NCBI GenBank assembly: GCA_964544295.1
Contig: CAZJBJ010000039.1
Span: 1 to 25,597, forward strand
Reading direction: 5' to 3'
DNA: 25,597 nucleotides
From: JAENVU01 sp964544295
Lineage (GTDB): Bacteria; Actinomycetota; Acidimicrobiia; IMCC26256; JAENVU01
Part shown: positions 7,532 to 14,571 of the stretch, one piece after another
Layout: the number at the start of each line of letters is the position of its first letter
Numbering within the stretch: the first letter of the stretch is position 1
The notes under the pieces: model-generated
What the model saw: the letters and a program-made list of their open reading frames with translations, nothing else
The model's database searches: none
Told to the model about the DNA's origin: nothing
Translations under genes and position numbers: made by a program

Positions 7532-8412
7532 GCATCTTCGTCGACGAGAACACGAAGGTCGTCTACCAGGGGTTGACCGGTTCGCAGGGCCGGTTCTACG
7601 GACTGCTCAACCGCGAGTACGGCACCCAGGTCGTGGCGGGGACCAACCCGAAGAAGGCCGGGACCGACGTCGAGGGCATCCCGATCTTCGCCAACGTGGC
7701 CGAGGCCGTGGCCGAGACCGGCGCCACCGCGTCGTGCGTGTTCATCCCCGCGCCGGGCGTGCGTGACGCGGTCATGGACGCGGCCGAGGGTGGCGTCGAG
7801 TTCATCGTCGTCATCACCGAGGGCGTGCCCGCGCATGACGAGGCGTGGTTCTTCAACGTGCTCAAGCGCGACTACCCGAACGTCCAGCTGCTCGGTCCGA
7901 ACTGTCCCGGCATCATCAGCCCGGGCAAGGCCAACATCGGCATCACCGCGGGTCACATCGCCAAGGCCGGCGGCCCGGTGGGCATCGTCAGCCGCTCCGG
8001 CACGCTCACCTACCAGGCGCTCTACGAACTCAAGCAGCAGGACATCGGCGTGACCACGTGTGTCGGCATCGGTGGTGACCCGGTCCCGGGCACGAGCTTC
8101 ATCGACTGCCTGCGTGCCTTCGAGGCCGACCCCGAGACCAAGGCCGTCATGATGATCGGTGAGATCGGCGGGACGGCGGAGGAAGAGGCGGCGGAGTTCA
8201 TCAAGTCGTCGATGAGCAAGCCCGTCGTCGCCTACGTCGCCGGGGTCACCGCGCCGCCGGGGAAGAAGATGGGCCACGCCGGTGCCATCGTCTCGGGGGG
8301 CAAGGGCACCGCAGCCGCGAAGATGGACGCGCTGCGCGACGCCGGTGCCCAGGTCGGACTCAACCCGACCGAGGCCGGCGAGCTGATGGTCGGCGTCGTC
8401 GCCGGTTTGTAG
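7528..8412 (+). CDS. sucD: Succinyl-CoA synthetase alpha subunit
   Basis: The alpha subunit binds CoA and carries the phosphorylated catalytic histidine. The protein is 294 residues, normal length. The N-terminal CoA-binding Rossmann domain contains YQGLTGSQGRFYG, LLGPNCPGIISPG and the GIVSRSGTLTYQ loop. The active-site His is residue 250, in KKMGHAGAIVSGGKG. GTG at 7528 overlaps the sucC stop by 4 bases (GTGA) and is preceded by AGGA at 7519-7522 inside the sucC end, so the two subunits are very likely translationally coupled, which suits their 1:1 complex. Confidence 0.96.
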   Translation: MSIFVDENTKVVYQGLTGSQGRFYGLLNREYGTQVVAGTNPKKAGTDVEGIPIFANVAEAVAETGATASCVFIPAPGVRDAVMDAAEGGVEFIVVITEGVPAHDEAWFFNVLKRDYPNVQLLGPNCPGIISPGKANIGITAGHIAKAGGPVGIVSRSGTLTYQALYELKQQDIGVTTCVGIGGDPVPGTSFIDCLRAFEADPETKAVMMIGEIGGTAEEEAAEFIKSSMSKPVVAYVAGVTAPPGKKMGHAGAIVSGGKGTAAAKMDALRDAGAQVGLNPTEAGELMVGVVAGL

Positions 8413-8417
8413 ACCTA

Positions 8418-8433
8418 CCGACCTCCGGGTCGG
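8418..8433. terminator. Small hairpin between convergent sucD and the membrane-protein gene
   Basis: CCGACC and GGTCGG form a 6-bp stem around a TCCG loop, in the 30-base gap between the stop codons of two convergent genes. It could serve both strands as a weak bidirectional terminator. No T-run is present. Confidence 0.4.
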
Positions 8434-8442
8434 GTGGGAGAT

Positions 8443-8865
8443 TCAGTGGCGGGGCCCGAACGGGTCGGCGTGTTCGCGGCTGAACATCACCGCGCCCACG
8501 AGCAGGGCGATCGAGCCGCCGAACATCCCCCAGAACCCGAGCCCGAAATCGGCTCCTCGAGCACCTTGCCAGAAGTAGCCGCCGGTGATGAGTACGGCGA
8601 ACAGGCCGAGCAGCAGGTGGACCTGCTCCCAGCTGAACCCGCCGAACCGCACGCTCAGGGTCGCGCCGGCGAAGCGACGCAGGGCGACGACGGCCGCCGA
8701 GAAGCCTCCCGCGAAGACCGGGTACACCCCGATCGGTGAAAGCCCGCTGTCCCAGGCGGTGACGCTGAAGTTCCCGGCGGTGTAGAACGCGAAGAACGAC
8801 GCGACGATGGTCACGATGCCGCCGGCCAGGATCACGGTCTCGCCGCGGGTGGGGGGCGTGCGCAT
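8443..8865 (-). CDS. Four-helix integral membrane protein of unknown function
   Basis: The product of 140 residues contains four hydrophobic segments: VILAGGIVTIVASFFAFYTA, YPVFAGGFSAAVVALRRFA, VHLLLGLFAVLITGGYFW and GFWGMFGGSIALLVGAVMF. The ends are short and polar. I see no enzymatic motif. ATG at 8865 is supported by an AGGAG ribosome-binding site 8 bases upstream; longer in-frame starts would add a basic, non-membrane extension over the divergent intergenic region. It is convergent with sucD and divergent from purN, with an 85-base gap. It resembles small actinobacterial membrane proteins of unknown role; no function is assigned. Confidence 0.7.
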   Translation of the reverse strand: MRTPPTRGETVILAGGIVTIVASFFAFYTAGNFSVTAWDSGLSPIGVYPVFAGGFSAAVVALRRFAGATLSVRFGGFSWEQVHLLLGLFAVLITGGYFWQGARGADFGLGFWGMFGGSIALLVGAVMFSREHADPFGPRH

Positions 8866-8937
8866 GGGTCGGACTCCTGGGTGGCCGGACGATGAATGGG
8901 CCCGCCCCTGACCCGGAGCGGATGCGATCAACCAGGG

Positions 8938-8943
8938 TAGGTT
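8938..8943 (+). promoter_or_regulatory. -10-like box TAGGTT for purN
   Basis: TAGGTT lies 7 bases before the ATG at 8951, and there is no Shine-Dalgarno sequence. An alternative TTG start at 8942 falls inside the box and would add MAP to an otherwise family-typical N-terminus. Confidence 0.6.
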
Positions 8944-8950
8944 GGCACCA

Positions 8951-9505
8951 ATGCGGATCGGGGTCTTGGCATCGGGCAGTGGGACGATTCTCCAAGCCCT
9001 GCTCGACGCGGATCTGCCCATCGCGGTGGTGATCGTCGACCGTGAATGTCCGGCGACGGCCCGGGCCGAACAGCGTGGAATTCCGGCCGAGTTGGTGCGC
9101 CGATCGAGCTACGGTCAGGACTTCGACCGGGTCGCCTACACCCACGAGATCGTCGACGTCCTGGCCCGGTACGAGGTGGATCTGGTCGCCATGGCCGGGT
9201 TCGGCACCATCCTCGAAAAGCCGATCCACGACGCCTATCCGGATCGGATCGTGAACACCCATCCGGCGCTGCTGCCGGCGTTCAAGGGGTGGCACGCGGT
9301 GGAGGAGGCCTTCGCCGCCGGGGTGAAGGTGACGGGCTGCACCGTGCACTTCGCCCGCCTCGACGTGGACGACGGGCCGATCCTGGCCCAGGAAGCGGTG
9401 CCGGTGCTGGCCGAGGACACCGTCGAGACCCTGCACGAACGGATCAAGGACGTCGAGCGTCGCCTCTATCCGGCGGTGCTGCGAGAACTGATGGAGAAGG
9501 AGTAG
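8951..9505 (+). CDS. purN: Phosphoribosylglycinamide formyltransferase (PurN)
   Basis: PurN transfers a formyl group from 10-formyl-tetrahydrofolate to GAR, the third step of purine synthesis. The 184-residue protein begins MRIGVLASGSGTILQALLD, the family N-terminus with the phosphate-binding Gly/Ser loop. The catalytic Asn and His are in RIVNTHPALLPAFKG and the catalytic Asp in LDVDDGPILAQ. The more usual GSGSN reads GSGTI here, a mild variation. ATG 8951 is chosen because TAGGTT lies 7 bases upstream. The gene ends 3 bases before purH, and AGGAG-like bases at its end serve purH, so the two form an operon. Confidence 0.95.
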   Translation: MRIGVLASGSGTILQALLDADLPIAVVIVDRECPATARAEQRGIPAELVRRSSYGQDFDRVAYTHEIVDVLARYEVDLVAMAGFGTILEKPIHDAYPDRIVNTHPALLPAFKGWHAVEEAFAAGVKVTGCTVHFARLDVDDGPILAQEAVPVLAEDTVETLHERIKDVERRLYPAVLRELMEKE

Positions 9506-9508
9506 GAG

Positions 9509-11008
9509 ATGCGGGCGCTGCTGTCGGTGTACGACAAGACCGGGATCGTGGACTTCGCCCGGGCGTTGCACGAACTCGGGTGCACCCTCGTCTCCAGCGG
9601 CGGCACCGCGGCGGCGATCGCCGATGCGGGCATCCCCGTGACCGACGTGGCCGAGCTCACCGGCGTGCCGGCGATCCTCGATCACCGGGTGGTCACGCTG
9701 CACCCCAAGGTGCACGGCGGGCTCCTGGCCGACCCGACGAGTGAGGCCCACCGCGCCGACATGGCCGAGTACGGCATCGAACCGTTCGACATCGTGGTGT
9801 CCAACCTCTATCCCTTCCACACCGACCCGTCGATCGAGTTGATCGACATCGGCGGCCCGGCGATGGTGCGGGCGTCGGCCAAGAACCACGCGCACGTCGC
9901 CATCGTCACGAGTCCGGACCAGTACGACACCGTGCTCGGCGAACTGCGGGAGCACGGTCGCGTCACCGATCCGACCCGTCGGCAGCTCGCGCTGGATGCG
10001 TTCGCCCGGACCGCGGCGTACGACGCGGCGATCGTCGCATGGCTCCAGGCGGGCGAGTCGCTCCCGCAGCACCTCGTGCTCGCGCTCGACCGCACGGACG
10101 AGGTCCTCCGCTACGGCGAGAACCCGCATCAGCAGGGCGCGCGGTATCGGGCCATCGGCGCGTCGAGTTGGTGGGACGGCGTCGTCCAGCACGGTGGCCT
10201 CGCGCTCAGCTACCTCAACCTCTACGACACCGAAGCGGCCTGGAAGCTGGCCCACGATCTCGGTGATCGGGCGGTGTGCGCCATCATCAAGCACGCGAAC
10301 CCGTGTGGGGTCGCGGTGGCCGACGATCTCGCGACCGCGTACCAGCGGGCGTTGGAATGCGACGAGCGCTCCGCGTTCGGTGGCATCGTAGCGTTCAACC
10401 GACCGATCGACGACGCCACGGCCGCCGCGATGGCCGACGGACCCCAGGCCGACGTCGTCATCGCGCCGGGCTACTCGGCGGGGGCGCTCGACGCGTTGCG
10501 GGCGAAGCGCAAGAACACCCGGCTGCTGGAAGCGCCGGTGCCCACGACCGACGCCCGCGAGTTCCGCCAGATCAGCGGCGGCTTCCTGGTGCAGGATCCG
10601 GCGCACTTCGCCGCCGATCGCAACGACTGGAAGGTGGCGACCAAGGTTGCGCCGACTCCCGAGCAGTGGGCCGACGCGGAACTCGCGTGGCGCATCTGCG
10701 GGCACGTGAAGTCCAACGCCATCGTGCTGGTGAAGGACGGCCAGGCCGTCGTCATCGGTGCCGGGCAGCAGAACCGGGCGGAGTCGGGCGAGATCGCGGC
10801 GAAGAAGGCCGCCGGCCGGGCGACCGGCGGGGCGTGCGCGTCCGACGCGTTCTACCCGTTCCCCGACGGCGTCGAGGCCGCGGCCGCGGCCGGCGTCGCG
10901 GTGGTGCTCCAACCCGGGGGCGCGATGCGCGACGACGAGGTGACGGCGCGCGCCGACGAACTCGGCCTGGCGATGGTCCTCACCGGCGAACGCCACTTCC
11001 TCCACTGA
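9509..11008 (+). CDS. purH: Bifunctional AICAR transformylase / IMP cyclohydrolase (PurH)
   Basis: PurH performs the last two steps of IMP synthesis. The 499-residue protein has the N-terminal MGS-like IMP cyclohydrolase domain (about 1-190; ALLSVYDKTGIVDFARAL, SSGGTA, TLHPKVHGGLLA, FDIVVSNLYPF) and the C-terminal AICAR formyltransferase domain. The latter shows the catalytic Lys-His pair in IIKHANPCGVA, SAFGGIVAFNR and the terminal SDAFYPFPDGVEAAAAAG, LQPGGAMRDDEV and TGERHFLH motifs. The cyclohydrolase RVKTLHPK motif reads RVVTLHPK. The gene starts 3 bases after purN with a GGAG ribosome-binding site. PurN and PurH both use 10-formyl-THF, supplied in part by the FolD encoded next. Confidence 0.97.
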   Translation: MRALLSVYDKTGIVDFARALHELGCTLVSSGGTAAAIADAGIPVTDVAELTGVPAILDHRVVTLHPKVHGGLLADPTSEAHRADMAEYGIEPFDIVVSNLYPFHTDPSIELIDIGGPAMVRASAKNHAHVAIVTSPDQYDTVLGELREHGRVTDPTRRQLALDAFARTAAYDAAIVAWLQAGESLPQHLVLALDRTDEVLRYGENPHQQGARYRAIGASSWWDGVVQHGGLALSYLNLYDTEAAWKLAHDLGDRAVCAIIKHANPCGVAVADDLATAYQRALECDERSAFGGIVAFNRPIDDATAAAMADGPQADVVIAPGYSAGALDALRAKRKNTRLLEAPVPTTDAREFRQISGGFLVQDPAHFAADRNDWKVATKVAPTPEQWADAELAWRICGHVKSNAIVLVKDGQAVVIGAGQQNRAESGEIAAKKAAGRATGGACASDAFYPFPDGVEAAAAAGVAVVLQPGGAMRDDEVTARADELGLAMVLTGERHFLH

Positions 11009-11108
11009 AAGCGAGGCGCAACGTGAGCGAGGCGTGTACTCCGAAGCACCTGGCCCGCGCTCGCCGAGCGGGGCCCGAGCGGCCCAGCCCGAAGGGCGGT
11101 GAGCGGGA
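11009..11108 (+). other. 100-base spacer between purH and folD with hairpin and possible 29-codon reading frame
   Basis: Unlike the 3-base purN-purH gap, 100 bases separate purH and folD. The spacer contains a GTG-started frame (11023-11112) of 29 codons rich in Ala, Arg, Pro and Glu, whose stop overlaps the folD ATG run, and a strong imperfect hairpin (11052-11075). GAGGCG-type motifs recur near 11013 and 11029. I cannot tell a leader peptide, an intercistronic repeat and plain spacer apart. Confidence 0.35.
11052..11075. repeat. Imperfect hairpin in purH-folD spacer
   Basis: GGCCCGCGCTCG pairs with CGAGCGGGGCC, allowing one bulged base and a minimal loop, so an 11-bp G/C-rich stem can form. 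No T-run follows. It could be an intercistronic stabiliser, a REP-like dispersed element or an attenuator. Confidence 0.4.
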
Positions 11109-11957
11109 ATGATGATGCCGGGCGCGCCGGTCGCCGACGCGGTGTTCGCCGACCTGGGGCCACGGATCGAGCAGCTGATCGCGCGGGGTCGGCCCCCGGG
11201 GCTCGCCACGTTGCTCGTCGGGGCCGACGACGCGAGTGCTCGGTACGTCGGGATGAAGCACGCCAAGGCCGCCGAGATGGGGTGCCACTCCGTCGACGTG
11301 CACCTCGGCACCGACGCGACCCAGGCCGATGTGCTCGACGCGATCGCGCGGCTGAATGCCGACGACGCCGTCGACGCGGTGCTGTTCCAGTATCCGGCGC
11401 CACCGCACATCGACTTCGAGGCTGCCCTGCTCACGCTCGACCCGGACAAGGACGTCGACGGGCTGCACCCGGTCAACATGGGGCGCCTGGCGTTGTCGAT
11501 GCCCGGGCCGGTGCCGTGTACGCCGGCGGGGATCGAGGCGTTGCTCGCGCACTACGACATCCCGATTGCGGGTCGTGACGTCTGCATCATGGGTCGGGGA
11601 GCCACGCTCGGTCGGCCCCTCGCCTTGTTGCTCTCGCAGAAGCGGCCGACGGCGAACGCGGCCGTCACCGTGGTGCACACCGGCGTGGAGGACTGGCCGA
11701 AGTACACCCGGCGCGCCGATGTCGTGATCGCGGCCGCGGGAGTGCCCGGGATCCTGCAACCCGAGCACCTGACGCCGGGGTGTGTGGTGGTCGGTGGTGG
11801 CGTTCGTTACGAGGGCCGGAAGCTCCTCCCCGACGTCGACGTCGCGTGCGAGGCGGTCGCGGGGGCGATCACCCCGCGGGTCGGCGGTGTCGGTCCGACG
11901 ACGATCGCGATGCTGTTCCGCAACCTGGTCGAGATCGCGGAACGGCGGGCCGGATGA
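11109..11957 (+). CDS. folD: Methylenetetrahydrofolate dehydrogenase / cyclohydrolase (FolD-like)
   Basis: FolD oxidises 5,10-methylene-THF and hydrolyses the product to 10-formyl-THF, the cofactor of PurN and PurH upstream. The protein is 282 residues, normal size. Family motifs include ARYVGMKHAKAAEMG with the catalytic Tyr-x3-Lys, LDPDKDVDGLHPVNMG, VPCTPAGIEALL and GGVGPTTIAMLF. Some positions diverge: the usual QLPLP is QYPAP, and the GRSxxVG dinucleotide-binding motif is GRGATLG. The fold and active-site Lys are intact, so activity is likely but cofactor preference may differ. Two consecutive ATGs open the gene (11109 and 11112). Its stop overlaps the next start (ATGA). Confidence 0.9.
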   Translation: MMMPGAPVADAVFADLGPRIEQLIARGRPPGLATLLVGADDASARYVGMKHAKAAEMGCHSVDVHLGTDATQADVLDAIARLNADDAVDAVLFQYPAPPHIDFEAALLTLDPDKDVDGLHPVNMGRLALSMPGPVPCTPAGIEALLAHYDIPIAGRDVCIMGRGATLGRPLALLLSQKRPTANAAVTVVHTGVEDWPKYTRRADVVIAAAGVPGILQPEHLTPGCVVVGGGVRYEGRKLLPDVDVACEAVAGAITPRVGGVGPTTIAMLFRNLVEIAERRAG

Positions 11958-12166
11958 CCGGTGACGCGGTGTCGAGCCTGAGCGAACCCTGTCTGCTCTG
12001 CGGGTTGCCGAAGGATCCCGACGTCCGGTGCCCGTCCTGTGGGATGACCGCGGAGTTCGGTCCGTCCCGACCCAGCCCGTTCCCCGCCGCGACGCTGTGG
12101 GCGATGATGGCGGTGATCGCCGCGGTGTTCGCGGTCACGTTGCTCGTCGTCGCCCTCACGAACTGA
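11954..12166 (+). CDS. Small zinc-ribbon protein with C-terminal membrane helix
   Basis: The 70-residue product contains two CxxC knuckles (CLLC and CPSC, about 12 residues apart) that should bind one zinc ion, followed by a Ser/Pro linker and one hydrophobic helix (LWAMMAVIAAVFAVTLLVVAL) at the C-terminus. The topology suggests a tail-anchored zinc ribbon facing the cytoplasm. The ATG overlaps the folD stop by 4 bases (ATGA), so it is translationally coupled to folD. No function can be assigned; the link to folate genes may simply be operon membership. Confidence 0.75.
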   Translation: MTGDAVSSLSEPCLLCGLPKDPDVRCPSCGMTAEFGPSRPSPFPAATLWAMMAVIAAVFAVTLLVVALTN

Positions 12167-12171
12167 CCGAT

Positions 12172-12187
12172 GCCGCCATCCGGCGGC
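12172..12187. terminator. Hairpin after the zinc-ribbon gene
   Basis: GCCGCC and GGCGGC form a perfect 6-bp stem around ATCC, 5 bases after the stop codon of the last gene in the purN-purH-folD run. No T-run is present. It is a weak terminator candidate. Confidence 0.35.
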
Positions 12188-12213
12188 GCGGTCGGCCCCG
12201 AACACTCATTGGG

Positions 12214-12226
12214 ATGACGACGTCAT
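12214..12226. promoter_or_regulatory. Palindrome overlapping the start codon of the J-domain gene
   Basis: ATGACG-A-CGTCAT is a perfect 13-base palindrome with 6-bp arms, the last two bases being the start of the ATG at 12225. It could be an operator or chance. This gene lacks the TAnnnT box seen before several neighbours. Confidence 0.25.
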
Positions 12227-13037
12227 GATCCTCGCCGAGCTGGTGGTCCGCCACACGCGCAACCACATGCCGACGAGAAGGGTCGCGCTCGGGGACCTGT
12301 ATCTGCCGATGAGCGGTTCGGCCCACGGCGCCGGCCTGCTCGCCGCGGTCGTGGCCGAGCACATCGGTGCGTTCGACGACGAGCAACTCGACGAGCTGGC
12401 CCGACTGCTGCCCGAGATCTCCCGGCACGGCCTGCGCGTGCCGCGCATCGCACTCCGGCACCGCCTCCAGACTGACGTGCACGGGCTCGACCGGTCCCGT
12501 CACCGCCTCCTCGAGGAGCAGGGCCGACTCATCGTCGAGCTCGATGTCCACGGTGCCCCCGGTCCGCAGGTCGTCGGCGCCCTGCTCGCGGCCGGGTCCA
12601 TGGGATCGAGCGTGCGGTCCCGCGCGGTGCAGGCCATCAAAGCCGCGGTCGCCCAGCCGGGGGTGATACCGGAACCGTTCGTCGTCCGCCGCCTCCGCGA
12701 GGGCATCCCGGTGCTGCGGCCGCCGCGTGCAGGGGTCGGCCCGGTCGAGGACGCCTACACCGAACTCGACTCGGGTTCGTGGGTGGGGATCCCGGCCGAA
12801 CGGCGGTGGGCGATGGAGGTCCTGGGGCTCCGGGCCGACATGGGCATCGACCGGATCGACATCCAGAAGCGGTTCCGCCGACTCCTCCGGCTCGCCCACC
12901 CCGACCAGGGTGGGGCCGCCGACGGAGCGGCCGAACGCATCGCCGAACTCAGCGAGGCCCGCAACCTGCTCCTCGACCCCGACCACGGCGCGGGACCGAC
13001 GGGCTCGGAGTCGGCACGAAACCAAGCCGATCACTAA
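12225..13037 (+). CDS. Protein of unknown function with C-terminal J domain
   Basis: The 270-residue protein ends in a recognisable DnaJ-type J domain (about residues 196-252): AMEVLGLRAD, a helix RIDIQKRFRRLLRLA, the signature HPD at 225-227 (AHPDQGG), then ERIAELSEARNLLL. The HPD loop is what stimulates the ATPase of DnaK/Hsp70 partners, so this is probably a co-chaperone-like protein, but there is no G/F region or zinc domain as in DnaJ. The first ~190 residues match nothing I know; they are charged, lack membrane segments and include ELDVHGAPGPQVVGALLAAGSMGSSV. ATG at 12225 follows a 13-base palindrome. The TAA stop doubles as the first three bases of the mdh -10-like box. Confidence 0.7.
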   Translation: MILAELVVRHTRNHMPTRRVALGDLYLPMSGSAHGAGLLAAVVAEHIGAFDDEQLDELARLLPEISRHGLRVPRIALRHRLQTDVHGLDRSRHRLLEEQGRLIVELDVHGAPGPQVVGALLAAGSMGSSVRSRAVQAIKAAVAQPGVIPEPFVVRRLREGIPVLRPPRAGVGPVEDAYTELDSGSWVGIPAERRWAMEVLGLRADMGIDRIDIQKRFRRLLRLAHPDQGGAADGAAERIAELSEARNLLLDPDHGAGPTGSESARNQADH

Positions 13038-13040
13038 GTT
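13035..13040 (+). promoter_or_regulatory. -10-like box TAAGTT for mdh, overlapping the upstream stop codon
   Basis: TAAGTT (TAnnnT) lies 7 bases before the mdh ATG at 13048. Its first three bases are the TAA stop of the J-domain gene. This fits leaderless transcription of mdh. Confidence 0.6.
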
Positions 13041-13047
13041 GCAGGGC

Positions 13048-14040
13048 ATGGCGAAGACTCCAGTTCATGTGACCGTCACGGGCGCGGCGGGCCAGATCGG
13101 CTACGCGATCCTCTTCCGCATCGCGTCCGGTCAGCTGCTCGGCCCCGACCAGCCCGTCGTGTTGCGGTTGCTCGAGATCGAGCCGGCGATGCAGGCGCTC
13201 GGCGGCGTGGCGATGGAACTCGACGACTGTGCGTTCCCGCTCCTCGCCGGGATCGAGACGACGTCGGACCTCAAGACCGCGTTCGACGGCACGAGCTGGG
13301 CGCTTCTGGTCGGATCGATTCCCCGCAAAGCCGGCATGGAGCGCGGTGATCTGCTCAACGTGAACGGGGGGATCTTCAAGCCCCAGGGCGAGGCGATCAA
13401 CGCGCACGCGGCGTCCGACGTTCGGGTCCTCGTGGTGGGGAACCCGTGCAACACGAACTGCCTCATCGCCCGGAGCAACGCGCCGGACGTGCCCGCGGAC
13501 CGGTGGTTCGCCATGACCCGCCTGGACCAGAACCGCGCCCAGACCCAGCTCGCGCAGAAGGCGGGTGTCCCGGTCGCGGACGTCACCAACGTCACCATCT
13601 GGGGGAACCACTCGGCGACCCAGTACCCCGACTTCGCGAACGCGCGGATCGGTGGGAAGGCTGCGCCGGACGTCATCGGCGACACCGACTGGCTCCGGAC
13701 CACGTTCATCGAGACGGTGCAGAAGCGCGGCGCGGCGATCATCGAAGCGCGCGGCCTGTCGTCCGCAGCGTCGGCGGCCAACGCGGCCATCGACTCGGTG
13801 AACAGCGCCCGGACCGCGACCCCGGCCGGGCAGTGGTCGAGCCTCGCGGTCGTGAGCCGGGGCGAGTACGGGACGCCGGAGGGCCTCCAGTACGGCTTCC
13901 CGGTCCAGGCCGACGGTCAGGGTGGCTGGAGTGTCGTCGAGGGTCTGGCCCACGACGAGTTCGCCCAGGAGAAGCTGCGCATCACGACCGAGGAACTCGA
14001 AGCCGAACGCGCCGAGATCCAGTCGCTCGGCCTGATCTGA
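13048..14040 (+). CDS. mdh: Malate dehydrogenase (NAD-dependent, actinobacterial type)
   Basis: MDH interconverts malate and oxaloacetate in the TCA cycle. The 330-residue protein begins MAKTPVHVTVTGAAGQIGYAILFRIASGQLLG, with the GAAGQIG dinucleotide-binding loop. Substrate and catalytic motifs are visible: SIPRKAGMERGDLL (substrate Arg residues), VVGNPCNTN, AMTRLDQNRA (Asp/Arg) and IWGNHSATQYPDF with the catalytic His. The length and these motifs match the 325-330-residue MDH of actinobacteria and other bacteria rather than the lactate-dehydrogenase-like type. The start at 13048 is set by the family N-terminus and by TAAGTT 7 bases upstream. Together with SucCD it adds to the TCA-cycle genes of this window. 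Confidence 0.97.
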   Translation: MAKTPVHVTVTGAAGQIGYAILFRIASGQLLGPDQPVVLRLLEIEPAMQALGGVAMELDDCAFPLLAGIETTSDLKTAFDGTSWALLVGSIPRKAGMERGDLLNVNGGIFKPQGEAINAHAASDVRVLVVGNPCNTNCLIARSNAPDVPADRWFAMTRLDQNRAQTQLAQKAGVPVADVTNVTIWGNHSATQYPDFANARIGGKAAPDVIGDTDWLRTTFIETVQKRGAAIIEARGLSSAASAANAAIDSVNSARTATPAGQWSSLAVVSRGEYGTPEGLQYGFPVQADGQGGWSVVEGLAHDEFAQEKLRITTEELEAERAEIQSLGLI

Positions 14041-14052
14041 GCCGAGTCGGGG

Positions 14053-14571
14053 ATGACCGGTCCCGCCGGGGTGACCCAGTGGTGGCGGCAACGGATCCCG
14101 TGGGGTGACATCGTCGTCGAACTGGGCGTGACCGGGGTACGGTCGATCTCCCTGCCGACGACTCCGATCGACGAGTACCCGACCCGGCCGCGTCGAGATC
14201 GCGCCGTCGCGCGCGAACTCGACGAGTTCTTCGCCGGCGACCGTCGGTCGTTCAACATCGCCGTCGAGCTGCCGCCGACGTTGACCGACCTCCAGCGCGC
14301 GATCCTGCTCACGGTGCACGACGAGGTGCCCTACGGCGAGACCGTCACCTACGGCGAGGTCGCCGAGATGGTCGGCCGCCCGCGCGCGGCGCGCGCCGTG
14401 GGCTCCACCATGGCCAAGAACCCGGTGCCGTTCCTGATCCCGTGTCACCGGGTCGTGGCCGCCAACGGCATCGGCGGATACGGCGGCGGGTTCGGCGATG
14501 CGTTCGCCGACGGCGTCGCCTTCAAACGGGCGTTGCTGGACCTCGAAGCCGGCGGTCGACCCACTCGCTGA
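14053..14571 (+). CDS. ogt: O6-alkylguanine-DNA alkyltransferase family protein
   Basis: The 172-residue protein should transfer alkyl groups from O6-alkylguanine in DNA to its own cysteine, a suicidal repair reaction. The acceptor is Cys131 in FLIPCHRVVAANG. The helix-turn-helix DNA-binding part is VPYGETVTYGEVAEMVGRPRAARAVGSTMAKNPVPF; the RAARAVG helix carries the arginine finger. After the active site, GIGGYGGGF and FKRALLDLE follow the usual GGYxxG...K..LL.LE pattern with a short insertion. The N-terminal domain is short and diverged. It starts 12 bases after mdh, possibly cotranscribed, and its last 50 bases overlap the 3' end of the convergent hydrolase gene. Confidence 0.9.
   Translation: MTGPAGVTQWWRQRIPWGDIVVELGVTGVRSISLPTTPIDEYPTRPRRDRAVARELDEFFAGDRRSFNIAVELPPTLTDLQRAILLTVHDEVPYGETVTYGEVAEMVGRPRAARAVGSTMAKNPVPFLIPCHRVVAANGIGGYGGGFGDAFADGVAFKRALLDLEAGGRPTR

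Noticed and set aside
8942..8950. TTG at 8942 as the purN start
   Set aside because: It lies inside the TAGGTT box. PurN proteins begin at MRIGVLASGSG, which is the ATG at 8951.
8360..11479. Minus-strand open frame of over 1000 codons across purN and purH
   Set aside because: It is antisense to purN and purH, which are certain. Its composition is Arg/Gly/Val/Asp-rich with no family motif, as expected from the opposite strand of high-GC coding DNA, except for the genuine membrane-protein gene, which is in another frame.
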